The notes under the pieces are model-generated. The model saw only the letters and a list, made by a program, of their open reading frames with translations, had not been told where the DNA came from and did no database searches. Below are positions 1 to 15,100 of a stretch of DNA of 64,000 nt, piece by piece; positions within the stretch are counted from its first letter, which is position 1, and the number at the start of each line of letters is the position of its first letter. Both the position numbers and the translations under genes were made by a program. The DNA comes from Aquila chrysaetos chrysaetos (Eukaryota > Chordata > Aves > Accipitriformes > Accipitridae), in contig NC_044019.1 in NCBI RefSeq assembly GCF_900496995.4, positions 6,731,501-6,795,500 of the forward strand. The letters are read 5' to 3'.

Positions 1-134
1 ACCTGCCCTGAAAGCTAAAACTGAAGGAAAGCAGGAGAACCGTGTACGCTTTTTGTGCGTATTCTAACCTGTGGTTTGAAAATGGGTGTTTTGTGAAGGG
101 TTTTCCTTTAGGTGTTGTGTTGGTTTCTTCACAG

Positions 135-192
135 GTTGCTACAGTGACAGAATACGGGGCATTTATAAAAATCCCAGGCTGCAGGAAACAAG
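135..192 (+). CDS. ZCCHC17: ZCCHC17 exon: start of S1 domain
   Basis: The acceptor is a pyrimidine tract ending ACAG at 134; the donor is GTTTGT at 193. The 58 nt start in phase 0 and end in phase 1. They encode VATVTEYGAFIKIPGCRKQ, the first strands of the S1 OB fold. Confidence 0.95.
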
Positions 193-3100
193 GTTTGTTT
201 CTCTTATTTTGGTCAGACGTAGTTTCATGTTGGTGTGTTTGAGCCAAGCAGTCGTCCTTGCAATTAAAGGCTTGCCACCTTTTAGAAAAATCTCAGAAAA
301 GGTTTTTTTCCTATATTAGGACGAAGTGGAGGTTCTTGGAAAGTACTTCCAATATGTTTGCATGAATACAAAAAAGACTCAGAGGGCTTTTTGCTAACTT
401 CCAGATGTTTTAGAGAATCATTTTAAGGTATTGGATAGATTGTAGAAACTTTCTACAGTTAGATAATTTGTCCAACTTCTTTTATGGCCAATACAAATGA
501 AGCTGAAATAAAAAAATAAACCAGAAAAGCTGACTTAAAGCTCTGTCTATGTTTGCGGGAAACCTGCAAAGTCAAACTAACTCATTTTACTAAAGCAGCA
601 GCTTACGGTGGATGTTCTGTCAAAGGCTGGTAGGCCCACAAACAATGCCGCCTCCGCTCCCCTCTTGAAGTGTCCAGTCACTGTAGTGCCAGTTCTAATA
701 AAAGTTTTTGGACACAAGCGTGGCTGCTGGAGGGAAGTCGCTTTGAGACGCAAACAGGCCCTGAAACGTGATCTTGAACAGCAAGGTGTGTTTCCAGATT
801 TATCCTTCCTTGTATCCCTTGTCCTCTCTGTAGCCCACATGTCATTTGTGCAAATTAAAAATACAATTTTGGGGCTGTGTGACCTTGCAAGCGCAGGAGA
901 TTGGGGCAGCCGTGGTGTTTCATGCTTTTGACTTTGCCAGCAAAGTATTGTGTTGCTGATGCGTGAAATGGGCTCTTTATTCTCCGGTGCTTGGGGTGGC
1001 CTCAGAGGACAGGCAGGATGGGAGAGGTGTTAGTGCCTGCTACAGTTTTCCATATGGGTGCCTGATATGTTGAGTACGAAGACACTGCTTTGGGGTCCTG
1101 CTTCTCTGAGTTAATTTGGAGCAGATCTTGGTGACCTTTTACGTGTTTGATGCAACTAGTTGATTCTCACCTGCATAATGTACCGGAGGAAAGAAATGGT
1201 TAGTTTTGCTTAGGGGAACCGCTGAATATGTGCCCTGTCTCCCAGAGCACTGGTCTCCAAACGTTTTTGATTATGCAACCCCAGTTAACCCTATCAGTTA
1301 ATTTTTTGAGCACACACCCCCGATATATGTATATTTATTAATAAATTATACACATGTACTACTGTACTAATGTTATGTACATTAGAAAACATACTCCAAA
1401 ATAGAAGTCAAAACAGGATGAGCTAAAGATGAAATAAGCACTATTAATTTTTTTTATTTTATTTGTTACTGGTAAAAAAATATTTTCTTCCCACACCCCA
1501 AAGGATTGTCTCACCTCCATCACACTTTGGAGACTGCTGTTCTAGAGGGCAAAACTGAGAAGTGGAGGCTTGTCTTTATTTTTTCCCTTTCTTCTCTTCC
1601 AAAACCATGACCAGGCCTTGTCCATAAGACTCACATGTCCTCCTGCCGTGTGGATAAACCCTCAGAGATAGTAGATGTTGGAGACAAAGTATGGGTGAAG
1701 CTTATTGGAAAAGAGGTAACGTTAATTTTTGTTTCTTTAATGTTGCGGTGATAAAATATACTGCGAAAACACTGAGAACTTCTGTTCACAGAGGCTGTGT
1801 GTTCCTGTTGCTTTATTGGGGTTTGGCAGGCTCTATTTCACAGACGGGCGAATTCTCTTTACCTCTAGATGTGACTTTGGGCACATCGCTTCTGTGACTT
1901 GCAACAATGCAGGTCAGAAAAAGGGACTTTATAAAAGCTTTTGGCTTAAAAGTAACAAAACACTTCCCTTTCTTCCCCTGCGCACCCTTCGCAGCTTGTA
2001 TCACTTAAACTGTGTGATTTGGTGGCTAAATGAGCAATTTGAAAGGATCCCAAGATAAGAGCTGATATAAACCCAGCTTGAGAGGCAGGAGTGTTCTTAA
2101 AGATTTTTGTTCATTTGTTTTCAAGAAAGTATCAGTGGCAGTGAATTATGCCCAGACTTTTTGTTTGTTTGTTTTGAAGTAAGAGCATTATACATTCCCC
2201 ACACACACAATCTACATTCCTTTTTCTCCTGCAGAAGATGTGACAATGGGTATATCATCTGTATTTAAAGATTACATGGAACAAAAACTAAAGACTTGTG
2301 CTTTGGTGAGCCATGGAAACAAAGCAAGCTGACTGTATTTTGTTGGGATCAAGGTGGAAGCATTCAGTTCAAAGTTGCACAGGATTTGGCCATAAATGCT
2401 TTGCTTTTTTTGTTTTGGAAGAAGATAATCAGGTTGATGTACAAAACAAAGACTTAATTTCGTGTGAGATAAGGGAAATGGGTTGAGAAACTTGGTCTTA
2501 TTTACACAATATAGAAAAACTATATGAAAGACTTCACAGATTTTCACAGATATTTTTTTTTTAAGCCATCTGTGGTGTGCCTTTTTTTAACTTTTATTTT
2601 GTTTGTGTAAGTTTCTATTAAGCCACTGTTTTCTTTATCTGGAGCACAGCTGTTGGGCTCCTGGCTTCCTTGCTGTAGAGGCAAGGGGCAGAAGCATGTT
2701 GGAGAGGTGGACAGCAGAAGAGTTCATTGTTGGATTGCCTGCAAATAGCTGCATGGGTGTCGTAAACAGACAAAACAGAAATACCTTCAATAGTAGCATT
2801 GGTGAAAATGCAGAAAGTTGCAAGAAAGGCTTAAAAAAACAAAAAAAAAAAACCCCAAAAAACCCAAACATACAACTTTTGCTCTTGCTTCTAAAGTGGT
2901 AATGTGGCAATCAAGGACTTACTAGGATTCAGAAAAGAGTAAGCCCCTAACAGAGATACTTTAAACATTTTTAGTCTCATAAGAGGATCGAAATAGGGAA
3001 ATGGATATAAAGTTTTATTTTTCAGGATGCAAGTTGGCTAAAGTACTGGTCCAGGGGGAACTGTCTCAAGGGTGGATGATTTGAGAATTGTAGCAAAGCT

Positions 3101-6100
3101 TCCAAACATGCACTTTCTTCTACAGCTCTTGGCTTTGGTCATATTGAAAGCAGAATGTTAATCTGAGCAGACCTATAGTTTGAGCTTGTCTTACTACTGA
3201 GATAGCTGCTTAACAGAAGCTATTTTATTAGCTAAAGTACTCTAAATGCAGCAACAAAATAATAGAACAAAAGCACTTTCACGTAGTATCCTTTGCGGTG
3301 CTGCTCTTTGCTAACCAACAGTTTCCTTCCTTCTCTATAGGCCTCCAGACACAGTGTATTAATTAACGTCGTTGTCATTTATTTGTCTTGTTCCATGTCC
3401 TCCTCTTTCAGATGAAAGATGACAAACTGAAGCTTTCCCTCTCCATGAAGGTTGTTAACCAAGGCACAGGAAAAGACCTTGATCCAAACAATGTTTCCCT
3501 TGAGTAGGTAAATCTACTGAGCAGAATATAACAGATCAGACAGGTTCCTACTGCCTGCTTTGCCCTGCCTTGCATTCCTGGCTTTCCTGCCATACTTATT
3601 CTCTAGGTCCCCCATCCTTTGGAGGGCGAGGCTGGCTCTCCCTGAGCCCCCCAGTGATGCACTGGCTGGCTGGAGGATTGACTGAAGGCATTCCCTTGGT
3701 TATGCTGCCTAGAGTCAGGCAGGAGCTGGAGGAGGCTTCAGGGAGCTCCAGCCTTTCACACCATGGCAGGATTTTCATTCCTGTGTTGTGATGGCAGTGT
3801 GCTTGTACTGGAAGGACTGATCATTCCAGCTGGGGATTTGTCTCACTTTCACATACTATGAAATCAAATCTTAACTGCTTGGATGTTTCAGAGCTTCCTT
3901 GTCTACCTTTTTTTGCAACATCTTTTGCAGGTCAAATAAAATTGCTTTATTTTCATACTGGGCAAGTATATTTATGTGTGTGTTCACACAGAAAATACAG
4001 ATGTTAGTATAAAGGATGTAACTGCAGCTCCCTGCACTTGTCTGCTTTGTGTAGAGTGTGCTCAGTTAGTCTCAAAAGTAGAAGATGACAGGTAAAATAT
4101 GCTGTTAACAATGTGGTTTATTCTAACGAGCAGTTGGTCAGCTCTGTTCTTTGGTTTAGCTGATTAAGTGGTTCTTTTAGAGCAACATTTGAGAAAAACT
4201 TCTGTTTAGGTTGTGTCCATATAAATACACAGGGTTAAAGATGAAAGTGGTTGAGAGTGGAAGAGGGAGAAAATGGAACTGTCTTTCTCTTTCCAGTCAG
4301 GATGAGAGGAAAAAACGCACGTTCAGAGACTACACGAGTCAGAAGATCACGCTTGAAGCTGTCTTGAACACTGTGTGCAAGAAATGCGGTTGCAAAGGTA
4401 TGTTTATGCAGGGCTGTCTTGTTCTTTTGATGTAGCCTTGTTCTAACCAGGTGGTGACTTGTAGATAGGATTGTATCAACATCTGTCTCTCGGTTGTGTA
4501 TAAGGACTGGATTGTGCTTCCAGGTGTCTCTTTTAGAGGAGAACTACATTTTCAATCACTTCTTACAAAAAGGAAAGACTTAGCTGAACTCCTTTTATAA
4601 AGGTTTGTTTCTTAAAACTGTGTCCCTTTGAGCTTCCTGTAAAGAACCTTCCTACTGAGTGCAGGTTCAGTACAGGTTCCCTTCTTGCAGTATTTGTGTT
4701 AATGTGTCTTACAGCTGAGGTCCTCTTTCGGTTTTGCGTTTTAAAAAGTAAACATATGCCTTCACCAGATCATTTAATTCTGGAGAACAATCAGTGGAAA
4801 TTACTGATCAGTTGTTGGAAACACAGTGTTAGCTTGTGAGCAGTGTCTTAGAGCTGAACAAGCATTTGGTTTTTTTTAACCTGGTGAAATTTTTGTGTTT
4901 TGCCTAGTTCAGCAATAGGAAGTTGGCTTATGTGATGGCTTTTCAGTAGCTTTTTGCAAGTGGCTGAGGCATAAAGTAGTCTTTTGTACATGGAGTTTTT
5001 GCTGCACCCTACTTGTCTTAGGTTATTTAGCCATAGAATAAATGGTTAAGCTGGAGTTAATGCTGTTCTGCAGAAGGTTAATAATGAATATGGTTCTCTG
5101 TAGTGGTAGACAACTATCTTTAAAATAACATTTTAAAGAACCCCAAAAACTTTAAACTGGATACTGTGTATTTTCAGTCTGCTTTTTAATGATGATGTCT
5201 ACTTGTAACAGGCAGGTAGATGTTATCTATCTGCAGTTTCCACTACAACTCTTAGTGGGTCAACCTTGATGTCTCCACAGTAGGAAGGGTAGAACCAGAA
5301 TGAGCTGATTTCCTCTATATTTGTGGCTTTGGTCTCATTTACCAGGTGCCTGTCATGCCAGTTTACTCCCTTTCCCATACACTTTTACGTGCTCTTTAAG
5401 CCCTTGCACAGACACGTTTCTGCCAATTGCCCTATTCAGACAAAAGTGTCTTAGTTTTTGCCTGACTAATCTTCCCGGAATGACCTGTGTTGCATTTGCT
5501 CCCCTGCTTGTTTAATTGGGGCATGTTAAACTATCTGAAATGCTAGGACAAAAAAATGTACAGCGTAGATTCTCTTATTGTGACTAATGATAGAAAGATC
5601 ATTGGCAGCACTTCAGCTGTCTGAAATGCAGTTGTTTAAAAAAAAAAAAAAGGGGGGGGGGGGCCTGCTCCTTCAAACATTATTTTACAGGTCATTTTGC
5701 CAAGGAGTGTTTCATGCAGCCTGGAGGTACCAAATATAGCCTCATTCCAGAAGAGGAGGAAGAGGAGGTGGCAGCAGCAGGATATGAAAGAGATAAAAAG
5801 ACCAGCATGGTTGATGAGCCTCCAAAAAAAAGGAAAAAGGTATGAAGCGCCCTACTGCTGGCCTGGAAAAGTGAACCAGATAATTTGTTCTGTATAGTTA
5901 CACCTGTGATTTACTATGGCAACATGGTTATGAGTAGCCAGTTCTGGGCTGAGAAAGTGGCTCAGTTTTGTGCAGGTTCTATAGCAAAACAGGAATCTTC
6001 TTTGCAGACTTTTTAGTAATTCTTACGCATTCTCCCTTTATTCTTGTTAAACTGTCTTTAAGATGGTTTTGTGCTATAATGCACAGTCCTCAAAAGAGAT

Positions 6101-9100
6101 TTCTTACAGTGAGAAAAGGATTTTTATTTTTTTCCTTGGTCTTTGTGAGGCTCTGTAGAAATTGCTTCAGTTTCCTTAATTTCTGATTCTTGCCAATAAC
6201 CCTGTTTCTCCTCCCTTCTCACTGCTCTCGCCCTAACACCTTTCTTTAATCTGAACTAAATGCCCTGCTGCCTTGCTACAGCGGGTATCCTGACCCAGCC
6301 AGTGTGATGTGAACTGGGCTTATCTGCACATGCCAGGGGAAAATTGCTGGTGTATTTGCGCAGGGGGCATACTCCATTTCCATGCTCTAAAGCAATTTTT
6401 GTCTATGTGAAAATGTCAAGAGGTAAGAGACCTTTTACATCCAGTGTTTGAACTCTGGCTTCAGGGCATGCTGGCATAAAATGTAGCGGAGACCTGAATC
6501 CAAAACAGGAGCATTCATTGGTCGGTCTCTTTATACAGCAATGAGTATTCCAGTTCCGGACTTCAGTACATAAACTGTTTCATCAGCCCCTTCACAACTG
6601 GAGTCCAACTTCTAATGACACTTCCAAAGCCCCCTTTTTTCTTTTTTCTTCTTTTTTTCTTTCTCTTTCCAGGCCACAGGGCTGGCTGTATCCCTTGACA
6701 GGAGCGACAGGCAGGAAAGGTGGTAGATTTCATTTTTACAAGAGAGGGACAAAGATGGTGTTAGCAATTGCATAGCGAGAACTGACTTCTGAGGGCTTAG
6801 TTCTTCCAGGCTCACTGTGGAGTCAAACCAGTACTGGTGCTAGTAGGAGAGACTGCAGATGCTGGCAACAGGCAACAGAGGAGTCTGTTTTGATGACAAC
6901 ACTCAGACCAGTCCAGAGTCACTGACCCTGGTAGCTGAAGTCTTGCTTCCCGTCATGTTTTTCACTGGTATTGTGGTTTCTGGCACTCTTACGGTACGCT
7001 CTTATTTGAGAGAGGAGTAGCTGGGGCTGTTTGTGGGATTTTAGGTGTTGACTACACTGGAGTAGAAGAGCCAGGTGTGTAGTGACTTTCCTGTGTCAGC
7101 CTCTGCCCTGTGGCATACCTGTTTCTGCCCTACAGTCAGTACAAAATGAAGTTAGCATTAATTTGATGCCTAATTTGCAGTTCTTGTTTGCTCTGTAGTG
7201 CTCTGGATAGCTGATCCAGTAGCAGGAATGGGATCTGTCTTCACTGTAGGTCCTGTTGCCTGTTCCATCCCAAGATGTGCTTTGTTTTCCCACTACGTAG
7301 GCTCTTATTCAAGAATGTCTTGTACTTGTCTGCAGAGCATCATTACGCTGCGATAGAAAATACACCTGGTCTTCTTTCTACTCTGATCTTGGAAGCACAC
7401 GATTGAACAGAGTTGTCTCTCAGATCCCAGGCTAACTGCGACTCTGACCTTTCTGGAGTCCAGATGTTGGGCTTCCCTCTTGCCATGGAGCAGTGTGTGA
7501 GCAGGCTGTTGGTAATACCTTTGCAGGGCTGGGTATTCTCCTGCCTTGGGTTCTCTTCCCTCTAGCAGTGGTGATGGTTTGTTTGGTAAAGGCTTGTGTA
7601 ACTGTTACTTAAATGCTGCAGGGGGGGAAATTACACTGAGGTGTGCAAATAACTCATTATCACATCAGTGCTCATCCACCAGGGTGGGGATTCCCTGTGG
7701 AGTCTTGCCCTGCTGAGACTACAGGAGATGTGGGTGACTGTCCTGAATTTGTTACTAATTTTTGGGGGGGGTCTGTGGATTAACAGCCTTCCTTTAAATC
7801 TTGCTTGTTGCTTTGATCTTCCTCCCTTCTCAAGGAGGAGATCAAAAGTTTTCAGATGTTTTCCAGTGCTGGAAAAGAAAGCTTTGAGCTTTTTGGAGGC
7901 AGGATGTGGGATCCTCGAAATGAATAGCTCCCTTGTTGTCTCGAGTGCCTGCTGTGATCTTGTCTGGGAGCCACCATATGCTTCCTTGCTTGCCTGAAGC
8001 CCCAGGGGGATTTACACAAAGTAGAAATAGCTCAGTCTACCTAGTAGCAATTGCCTTGCTGACCCCATCCCATCCTATGCTTGTAACATAAATGTAGAGT
8101 TTATGTTTTTAAATGAATAGACAGAGAACTGCTATCAACCAAGCATCTGTTTAGTGTCATAGCAATAGTATTAACCTTTTTGGTTGTTCATGATCAACAT
8201 TTTCTGTTTCCTTGATCTGGTGCTTCCTTGCAGTTTCTGGGTGCTCTTTTCTCTCCCCAGAGATTACTCTCCTTACCGAGATACTCTGGGGTCCTCACCC
8301 CCTTTTTTCTTGGCTTGCCTTCCCAATGGTTCCTCAGTTCCTCACTTTTCTCCTGCCTGAGCCCCACAGCATTTACAGGATTAAGAGACAGCTGTGGGCT
8401 TCAGGTCTCTGCACTGTCACAGGTTTCTGCTGTGACCTTGGGCACAAGTCTTTCTAGTGACAGATCACCCTGTTAGTATCCTGCATGAGAGCACTCTCCT
8501 GCCTCCTGTAATCCCTGAGAAAATAAGTGACTTGAGGGAGAAGCGGAGATGCTGCTGTCGCAGCGCTGCGCGGAAGTACCGGGGAGCATCTGAGGAGTCG
8601 CTGACAGCTGTGCAGGCATGTGTCTGTGTCCCTTTCACTTTTACTCTTTGGGTCACAGGGTGAAGGAGCTCCTATGGGAACGCAGCAGCGTGCCTGTGCT
8701 GTGCTTGCGTGGGAGGGAGGCGTGCTGAGAAGAAATGAACCCTTCTGCTGCTTCTTTCTTCTCTGTCTTTCAAGAAAAGATCTGCAGGTTGGACAGCAGG
8801 AGTAACCCCTTTAATTTAAATTTTAGAAAAGCTTCCCATCTTCTCCTCAGACACATGGATTAATTTATCCCTGGGGTAGTTTTGCAATGGTCGTTGGAAT
8901 TGCATAGTAAATGTGACCTGTGATGGCTTGTAGGCAGACTTTGCTGTTCTTTCTCCCATGTGTAAAAGGTGTCCAGGCAATCTGCTTGCGGATGTTGTCT
9001 CCTCGTGTAAAAACCACACCTTCTTAATTGTTACCTGTTCAGTGACCTGTAGTTCATCAAGCCTTAGTCCATTCTCAGTTGTGGCTGGTACTTGTTCTAC

Positions 9101-12100
9101 TAGTTCTTACATGGCATTAGCTTGGGGCACAGCTCTTCACACACCATGCTGTTCTCTTACTGTCCTTATCTGTGCTATTCTGAACTTTTCTGTATTTATT
9201 TAATGGCTATAGACTGGATTCTTCTCATCACATTAATTCTGTCTGGTCCTCAAACAAGGCATACAATAATACCTTTAAAGTTACGTAATTAATCTTGTTT
9301 GGAATTAAACTGAGTGGTGGAATTTTGCTTTTTTCTTTTTTTTTCTTTTTCTCTTGAAGAATAAAAAAAACCTAGAAGGATTACTGACACCTCTCTGGTG
9401 ATGCAGGAAGGCATGTATCTGGAAATCCATTCTAATTTTTCACAAGGACAGACATAAAGTCTCTGAATGAGACCATAACTCCACAAAAGGGCCTGGCGAA
9501 AAATATTTAAACTTCTTGGAGAGTTCTGGACACTCCCCTCTTATCTCAAAATCAAATACCTTCAGAAAGAATGAATTGCTGTAACATTCTTAAAGCATAG
9601 CCTGAGGCAACTTGCCTTACAAAAGACAGAAGAGAGCCTAGTGTGCTATGTTGTCCCCCCTTAGTGCCAGCTATTTAAAAATAACTAGAGCAGTAGGAAA
9701 ACCAGCACTATCAGGCTCTAGTCCAGCCTGTTGCTCTTCTGCATGTCAGCTCCCAAGGAGGGTTTTGTAGAGGAAAGATATTGAGGCAAGTTTGTTCTGT
9801 TTTGGTAGAATTGTAATCGTTACATAAATTGGACAGGACATGCAAGGAACCCTAAAGTGCAGGTCTTTGTACTTGTTGGCCCTCTCTGCATCTTTACACC
9901 GGGAGTCTGATTGGGCAAAATCCACTCAAAATGTTTACACAAATGCAGTGTTTGCAGTTCTGGGGGAGTGCCTGGGTGTGCCTGAGAGCTGAGTTGAGTT
10001 TCATCCATCAGCAGCCATCAGTTTTGGAGACAGGTTTGCAGCTCAGGGTGTGGTAGGGCTTTGCTGCTGTTGCTGGAGGCAGAAACCTGGCCTTTGCTTT
10101 GGCACTGCCCTCTCCATATGTAAACTAGAGAAATGCTCCTGCTTGTGCAATGGTGAGTTGACTAGTAACCAGCAGAGTGCTTGTCTCCCAGTACTGGGAC
10201 ACTGGAGTTTAAAGAAATCTGTGGTGTAATAGAAGGGTGCTGCTCATGCAGAATGATTTCACAGCAGCACTGTCTCCTGCTACAGAAAACGTTAAGCTTT
10301 TCTGTTGCTGGCTTGCTCCCTGCAGTGTTTGCAGTCCAGCTTGTGCTTATATGCTGTGGTGCTTGCATTACTGCACTGAAAGTACTTTTTCTGTGTTAGT
10401 GTGAGCAGTTTGGCTGTTAGAAGCCTCAAAAAGGGGAGACTGAGGGGTTGGGTTTTTTTCAGCCAGCACAATGTCCACGTGTGTACTCTTATTTCCCCTG
10501 TAATCCTGAAGGAACATGTGTGACATCCTGTCCTGTCTTCAGCCTTCACATGCTGAGAAAGTTTCCCAAGCTCTGGAATGAAACTCTGTTAGTTGTTAAG
10601 GTCTTGTCAAACTTTCTCACCATGTGCACAGGCTGGAAAAGCTTGAGAAAATTCTCCTTGCTGCACCCCTTTCTCTAGAACATTTAACTCTTCACCATCT
10701 GCCTCTTCTGAAGACTGTTATGATTTGCTTCTGCTCTTTGTCTGTGGGTAGGGGACTTTGTAGGGACTTTGGTATTGTCCCACAGAAAAATGTAGACACT
10801 CAAATTTTGGGTGACATCAATGATCATAGTGCTGTTGTGGAGCTACAAAAAACTGATACCTGCCAAGAGTGTGCTAGGTGTGGAGTGAACTCAGTGCTTT
10901 GTTCTCTTCCCTGGAGTCTCAGAGGACTCTCTGCTTGATGTTAGCTCCAAGCAATGTGTTGTCTTTGCTCTTCCACCTCCCTAGAAGAGTTGTTTCACAT
11001 TGAAAAAGCTACTAGCTTCCTTCCTTTGTTGTCCCTAATTGATAGCCTGTATCTGGTGCTACAACACGCGATCCATACTAAATTGATGTCTTTAGCTGGG
11101 CCTTTTGTGTCCCCACTCTTACGGGAGAGTATGTTGTTTTTAAATGAAGTGTAGACAGACTAGGCGTGTCTTCCCGTAAGCCAGTATATTAACCTTCATA
11201 TGGAAACTGCACTTGACTGGAAGTGGCTGAAGCTAATGGAAGAAATGTCTTGTGGGGAGGAAGGGGGAGAACCTAGCCTTCTCTGTGCTCTCCGCATTGG
11301 GACACTTCTTTTTCCCCAAGCAATTTTAAGACCATTTGCACTTCAGGGGAGGATTGTGGGTGGCAGTGGAGGGCTACCAGGAACCCTGTGCCTTCGCTGT
11401 TAATGCATACCTACATACAGCACGGGCTTGGCTTTGATGTGCTTGCCTGCCTTAGTGAGCTACCTGAGCACCTCCAAGCCTACAGCAGATGATGCAGAGT
11501 CGGGATGTAGAAGTCAGTTACTGCAGGGGATTTCCCCACCCTTTGCCTCATTTTTTCATGCTGTTCTTAGCAGCTGCTTCTGGCTTTTGTTTTGAACTGA
11601 TGAGTGCTGGTCTCTTAGCTTGGAGTCCTCTTGGTGAATATGCGCATGCTGTCGTGTCTTGGGCTTCCTTCTTTGAAGCGAGTTTTCTTTATGTGGATGC
11701 TTTCCAATCCATTTCCAGCCAGGGTTGTTCTTTTCCCCTGGGTGGGGTGGGTGTATAACAGGCTTAAGGCGGCACCTGCGGGCATCTGAGGGAGGAGGGA
11801 GTATCTCACGCTGGACCCGCAAAACCGGTGTCAGCGCTGGGTTCAGACCTTTAGCCCCCATGACCAGCCCTGTGCTGTGCCTGGTTGTGTTCGAGCAGGT
11901 GGAAATACTTGCCCACCCCAATCATTCTGATTTTTTACAGGTATCTCGTGTATCTGTGGCTGATTGCCACTGTTCCCTTCATCTAATCCTGTGTTCATTT
12001 TCTCTCCCTTGGCTTAACTTCTAGGGTGGCTGTGGATGTCTGCAGCAGCTGGCCAAGGAGGGTGGCCTTGCCAAGGACTTGTCCTGCCTGTAGTCCTGTG

Positions 12101-15100
12101 ACTGGCTTAACCGTGCCCTTGGCCTTGCTGCTTCTTTCTGCTTCCTCATGAAGTGAGTGCATGGCACTAAGAGTCCTGCCAAGGCAGGGGTGACTTAGCA
12201 GCAAACCTCTCCCAGGAAAACTCTGCAAGCCCAAGGGTGGCCTTGAGGTCACTGGGGACACTCTTGGCAGAGAAAATAAGCAGAGCTGTTGGCTTGGGGG
12301 CTCCCATTACACTCCCTTGTGTAGTGGAACGTCAGACATGTTTGTGTGTTATGTTTGGGACTGTCACTTGACCGCTGTCTGTCTCCCATTGTGCTGCTCC
12401 CCAAAGTCTGTGCACAGCCGTGCTCTGAACAAGCCATCATTCAACCTCTTTCAAGTAGAGATGGGGGTTGGGGAAACGTAGCTTTTTTTTGTCTGGCTTA
12501 CTGAGACTCCTTTTCCTGGTCTAGTGATGCCTTGAAGTGAATGCCCTGGGCTTCTCCCACTCATTTGCGCAGGCTCAGCAGACTCATTACCACTGCTAAC
12601 AGAGAGAGCTCAGCCCTTCGGAGGTGGTGGTCAGCATGGGAGGCAATGCCATGGCTCCTTGCTAATGCTCTGCTTCAAGAGCTCCCTTTGACCCCAGATG
12701 CAATGCTGCTGTGGCGTCTCAGCTGCAGGGCATGTTTTTACAAACCCAGGATGACACCAGTCTACAGGAGGTGCATCCAGTAAAGATAAAGTATGTGCAG
12801 GGGGAAAGGAGTTGGGCTATGCTAGGGGTTAAAAGCTCATCTAATGCAGCTAGCAGTAGCATCTGTATCACTGGCACCTGGCTGCATAGTTAAATTATGG
12901 AAGAGAATAGGATGCTGGTTTGCAGCAAGTTTGGGGAAGATTGTGCCCAGTCTTACAGGTGTGCCAGTTCCAGAGCAGTGAGCACATGTGGATCACCCAG
13001 GAAGGTGCAGCTCACTTTAAGTGAAAAAGCTGGTATATGGCTTAGTTAAAACAAGCAAGCTCGGTTGCATTCCTCACTGGTGTTGTCTAAGCCTATCACA
13101 TGGGCTTGGGTTGCCTTGCTGGTCCATCTCTGCTTCATGAAACCCTCTTTTGCTTCTTTCACTGCGTCTTCTGTATGTCTTTGAATAGAAGGAAAATTCA
13201 TGATAGCCATTTTCACAGGAAAGTCTCTCTTTGATGTTGATGGAACCACGGATGAGATCACTGGATCCTCCTTGGAGGCCAGTGTTGCTGGGCTTGGACG
13301 GAAAGCTGGAACCCTTCCTGGTCTTAGCAATCTGGAAGTGCTTTATATTAAGCATGTGCCAAATACTAAAATTACTTTATTTTATGGGCACTCTCACCTG
13401 CATGCTGCTTTCCTTTACTTCCCAGAACCAAGGGGCGATAGAGAAAATGCCTCATTTTTGCAGGACAATAATTTCTTTTTCAAAGCATCTTCCTAAAATA
13501 TGCCTGAAAAAAATATCTTCCATCTTATTCCAAGAGTTGGTCTATGTTATCACTTTACGGGTATTCAGAGGATTAGAAAGGTGAGTCATGCTGGGATCAG
13601 AATTGGATGCTTGTTTATTTGCACACAAAAGCTGACCACGCTGGCTGACACCTTCTGAGCCATTTGTGTTCTGGGCACCGGGACCACTCGGGTTGGCGCT
13701 GGCTGCCCAGCCTGCCTCCAACGCTGGCCTGCTCTGGCTGAAGAGCAGTGGTTTACTGAGTCGTTAGGCTCCCTGGCTCTCAGAGGTCACGTCTGGCTCC
13801 CGAGAGCTGTGGTCAGCATTTCTCCTCCTGCTCCTTGCTGGAAGGGGATGAAGCAATGGGCAGAGTGGGGCTCGCAGCTGGGCTGTGTGCACTGCCAGTG
13901 CAGGCGGATCAGATCCTCTCCCCAGTACCGTTTTCTAATTAAATATATACAAATTGCTGTACTGCATCATTAAATAGTCTTTATCTGTTTTGGGATGCTC
14001 TGCCTGATGTGATTCCAGTGGAAGGTATACCGCGGCATTGATCTCAGAGTAATCTCTACTTGGCAGTTAGTCACGTGCCTCAAAATGGAGGGTTTAGATC
14101 CATTTCAAAGTTCCTGATGAGCTTTATTCCAGCACCAGCTGTTCTTATTCTGCATCTGAATGTCAGGTCTTGAGCTCTGTGTAGCTTTTGCTTCAGGGCT
14201 TTGCAGAAACACAGCCCGGGGGACTCAGTGCTGCCCCCGGACTCTGCCTGTGTGCAGGGGCGGGGCGGGGGGGGGGGAAGCTGCAAGAGCAGGAGGGTGT
14301 GCAATCTGCTTGGAGATTGTGCAAAGAGTTGCTGCTTGCAAAAGGGCACTTTCCTCATTCCTGCTCCCCTCCAGGGAGGGCTGCAAGAAACTCTGACTGG
14401 CATTTCTTGGGCTTGGGCTTTCCTGCAAGGAGATGGGTGTGTTGTCATGGGTGCTTCAGCGCATCAGTGCTCATTTCCTGGCAGTCTGTGGGCTGATGAT
14501 GGTGTGGGGATGCAGAGATGGTGCTCATGTCCAGCTGGCTATTTTAGAAACCCATTTTGTTGGCAAAAAGACTTCATCCTGCCAACTTTTATTAATAAAG
14601 AATAGCCTTAAATAATGGAGTAAGCTCTGACCGTGAAGGGGTGGCAAGGACACTTGTGATTCTACTAACAGTTTTCAGACTTGGATTTACATTTTGATAT
14701 CCCACATCTGCTCTGACAGCTGCTGTACTCTGCCTGGTGCAGCTGTGGACTGACAGTGGTGGTTAAATCCTGACTCACTGGGGCAGAAGCTGTGTGTGCT
14801 TTCCGTGTAGGAACAGGCTTGCCCCTGTCACAGCTTGCAAGGCACTCATTACAGAAAGTGTCTCGCTGCCCTGGTGAGCACAAGTGACAGTTTTCCCACA
14901 TGCAAGGCTTTTTATTTGTTTTCCTTCATTTGCTAGGAGAAGAAGAAGAAAAAGAAGCACAAGAATAAGCAGTCCTCCGAGTCAGACTCAGACAGCTCGG
15001 ACTCGTACAGCGATGGGGCTCAGCCAGCCAGCAAGAGGACCAAGCATTCGGGGAAGCCCAGCAAGGCTCAGAAGAAGAAGAAGAAAAAGAAGCATAAGAA

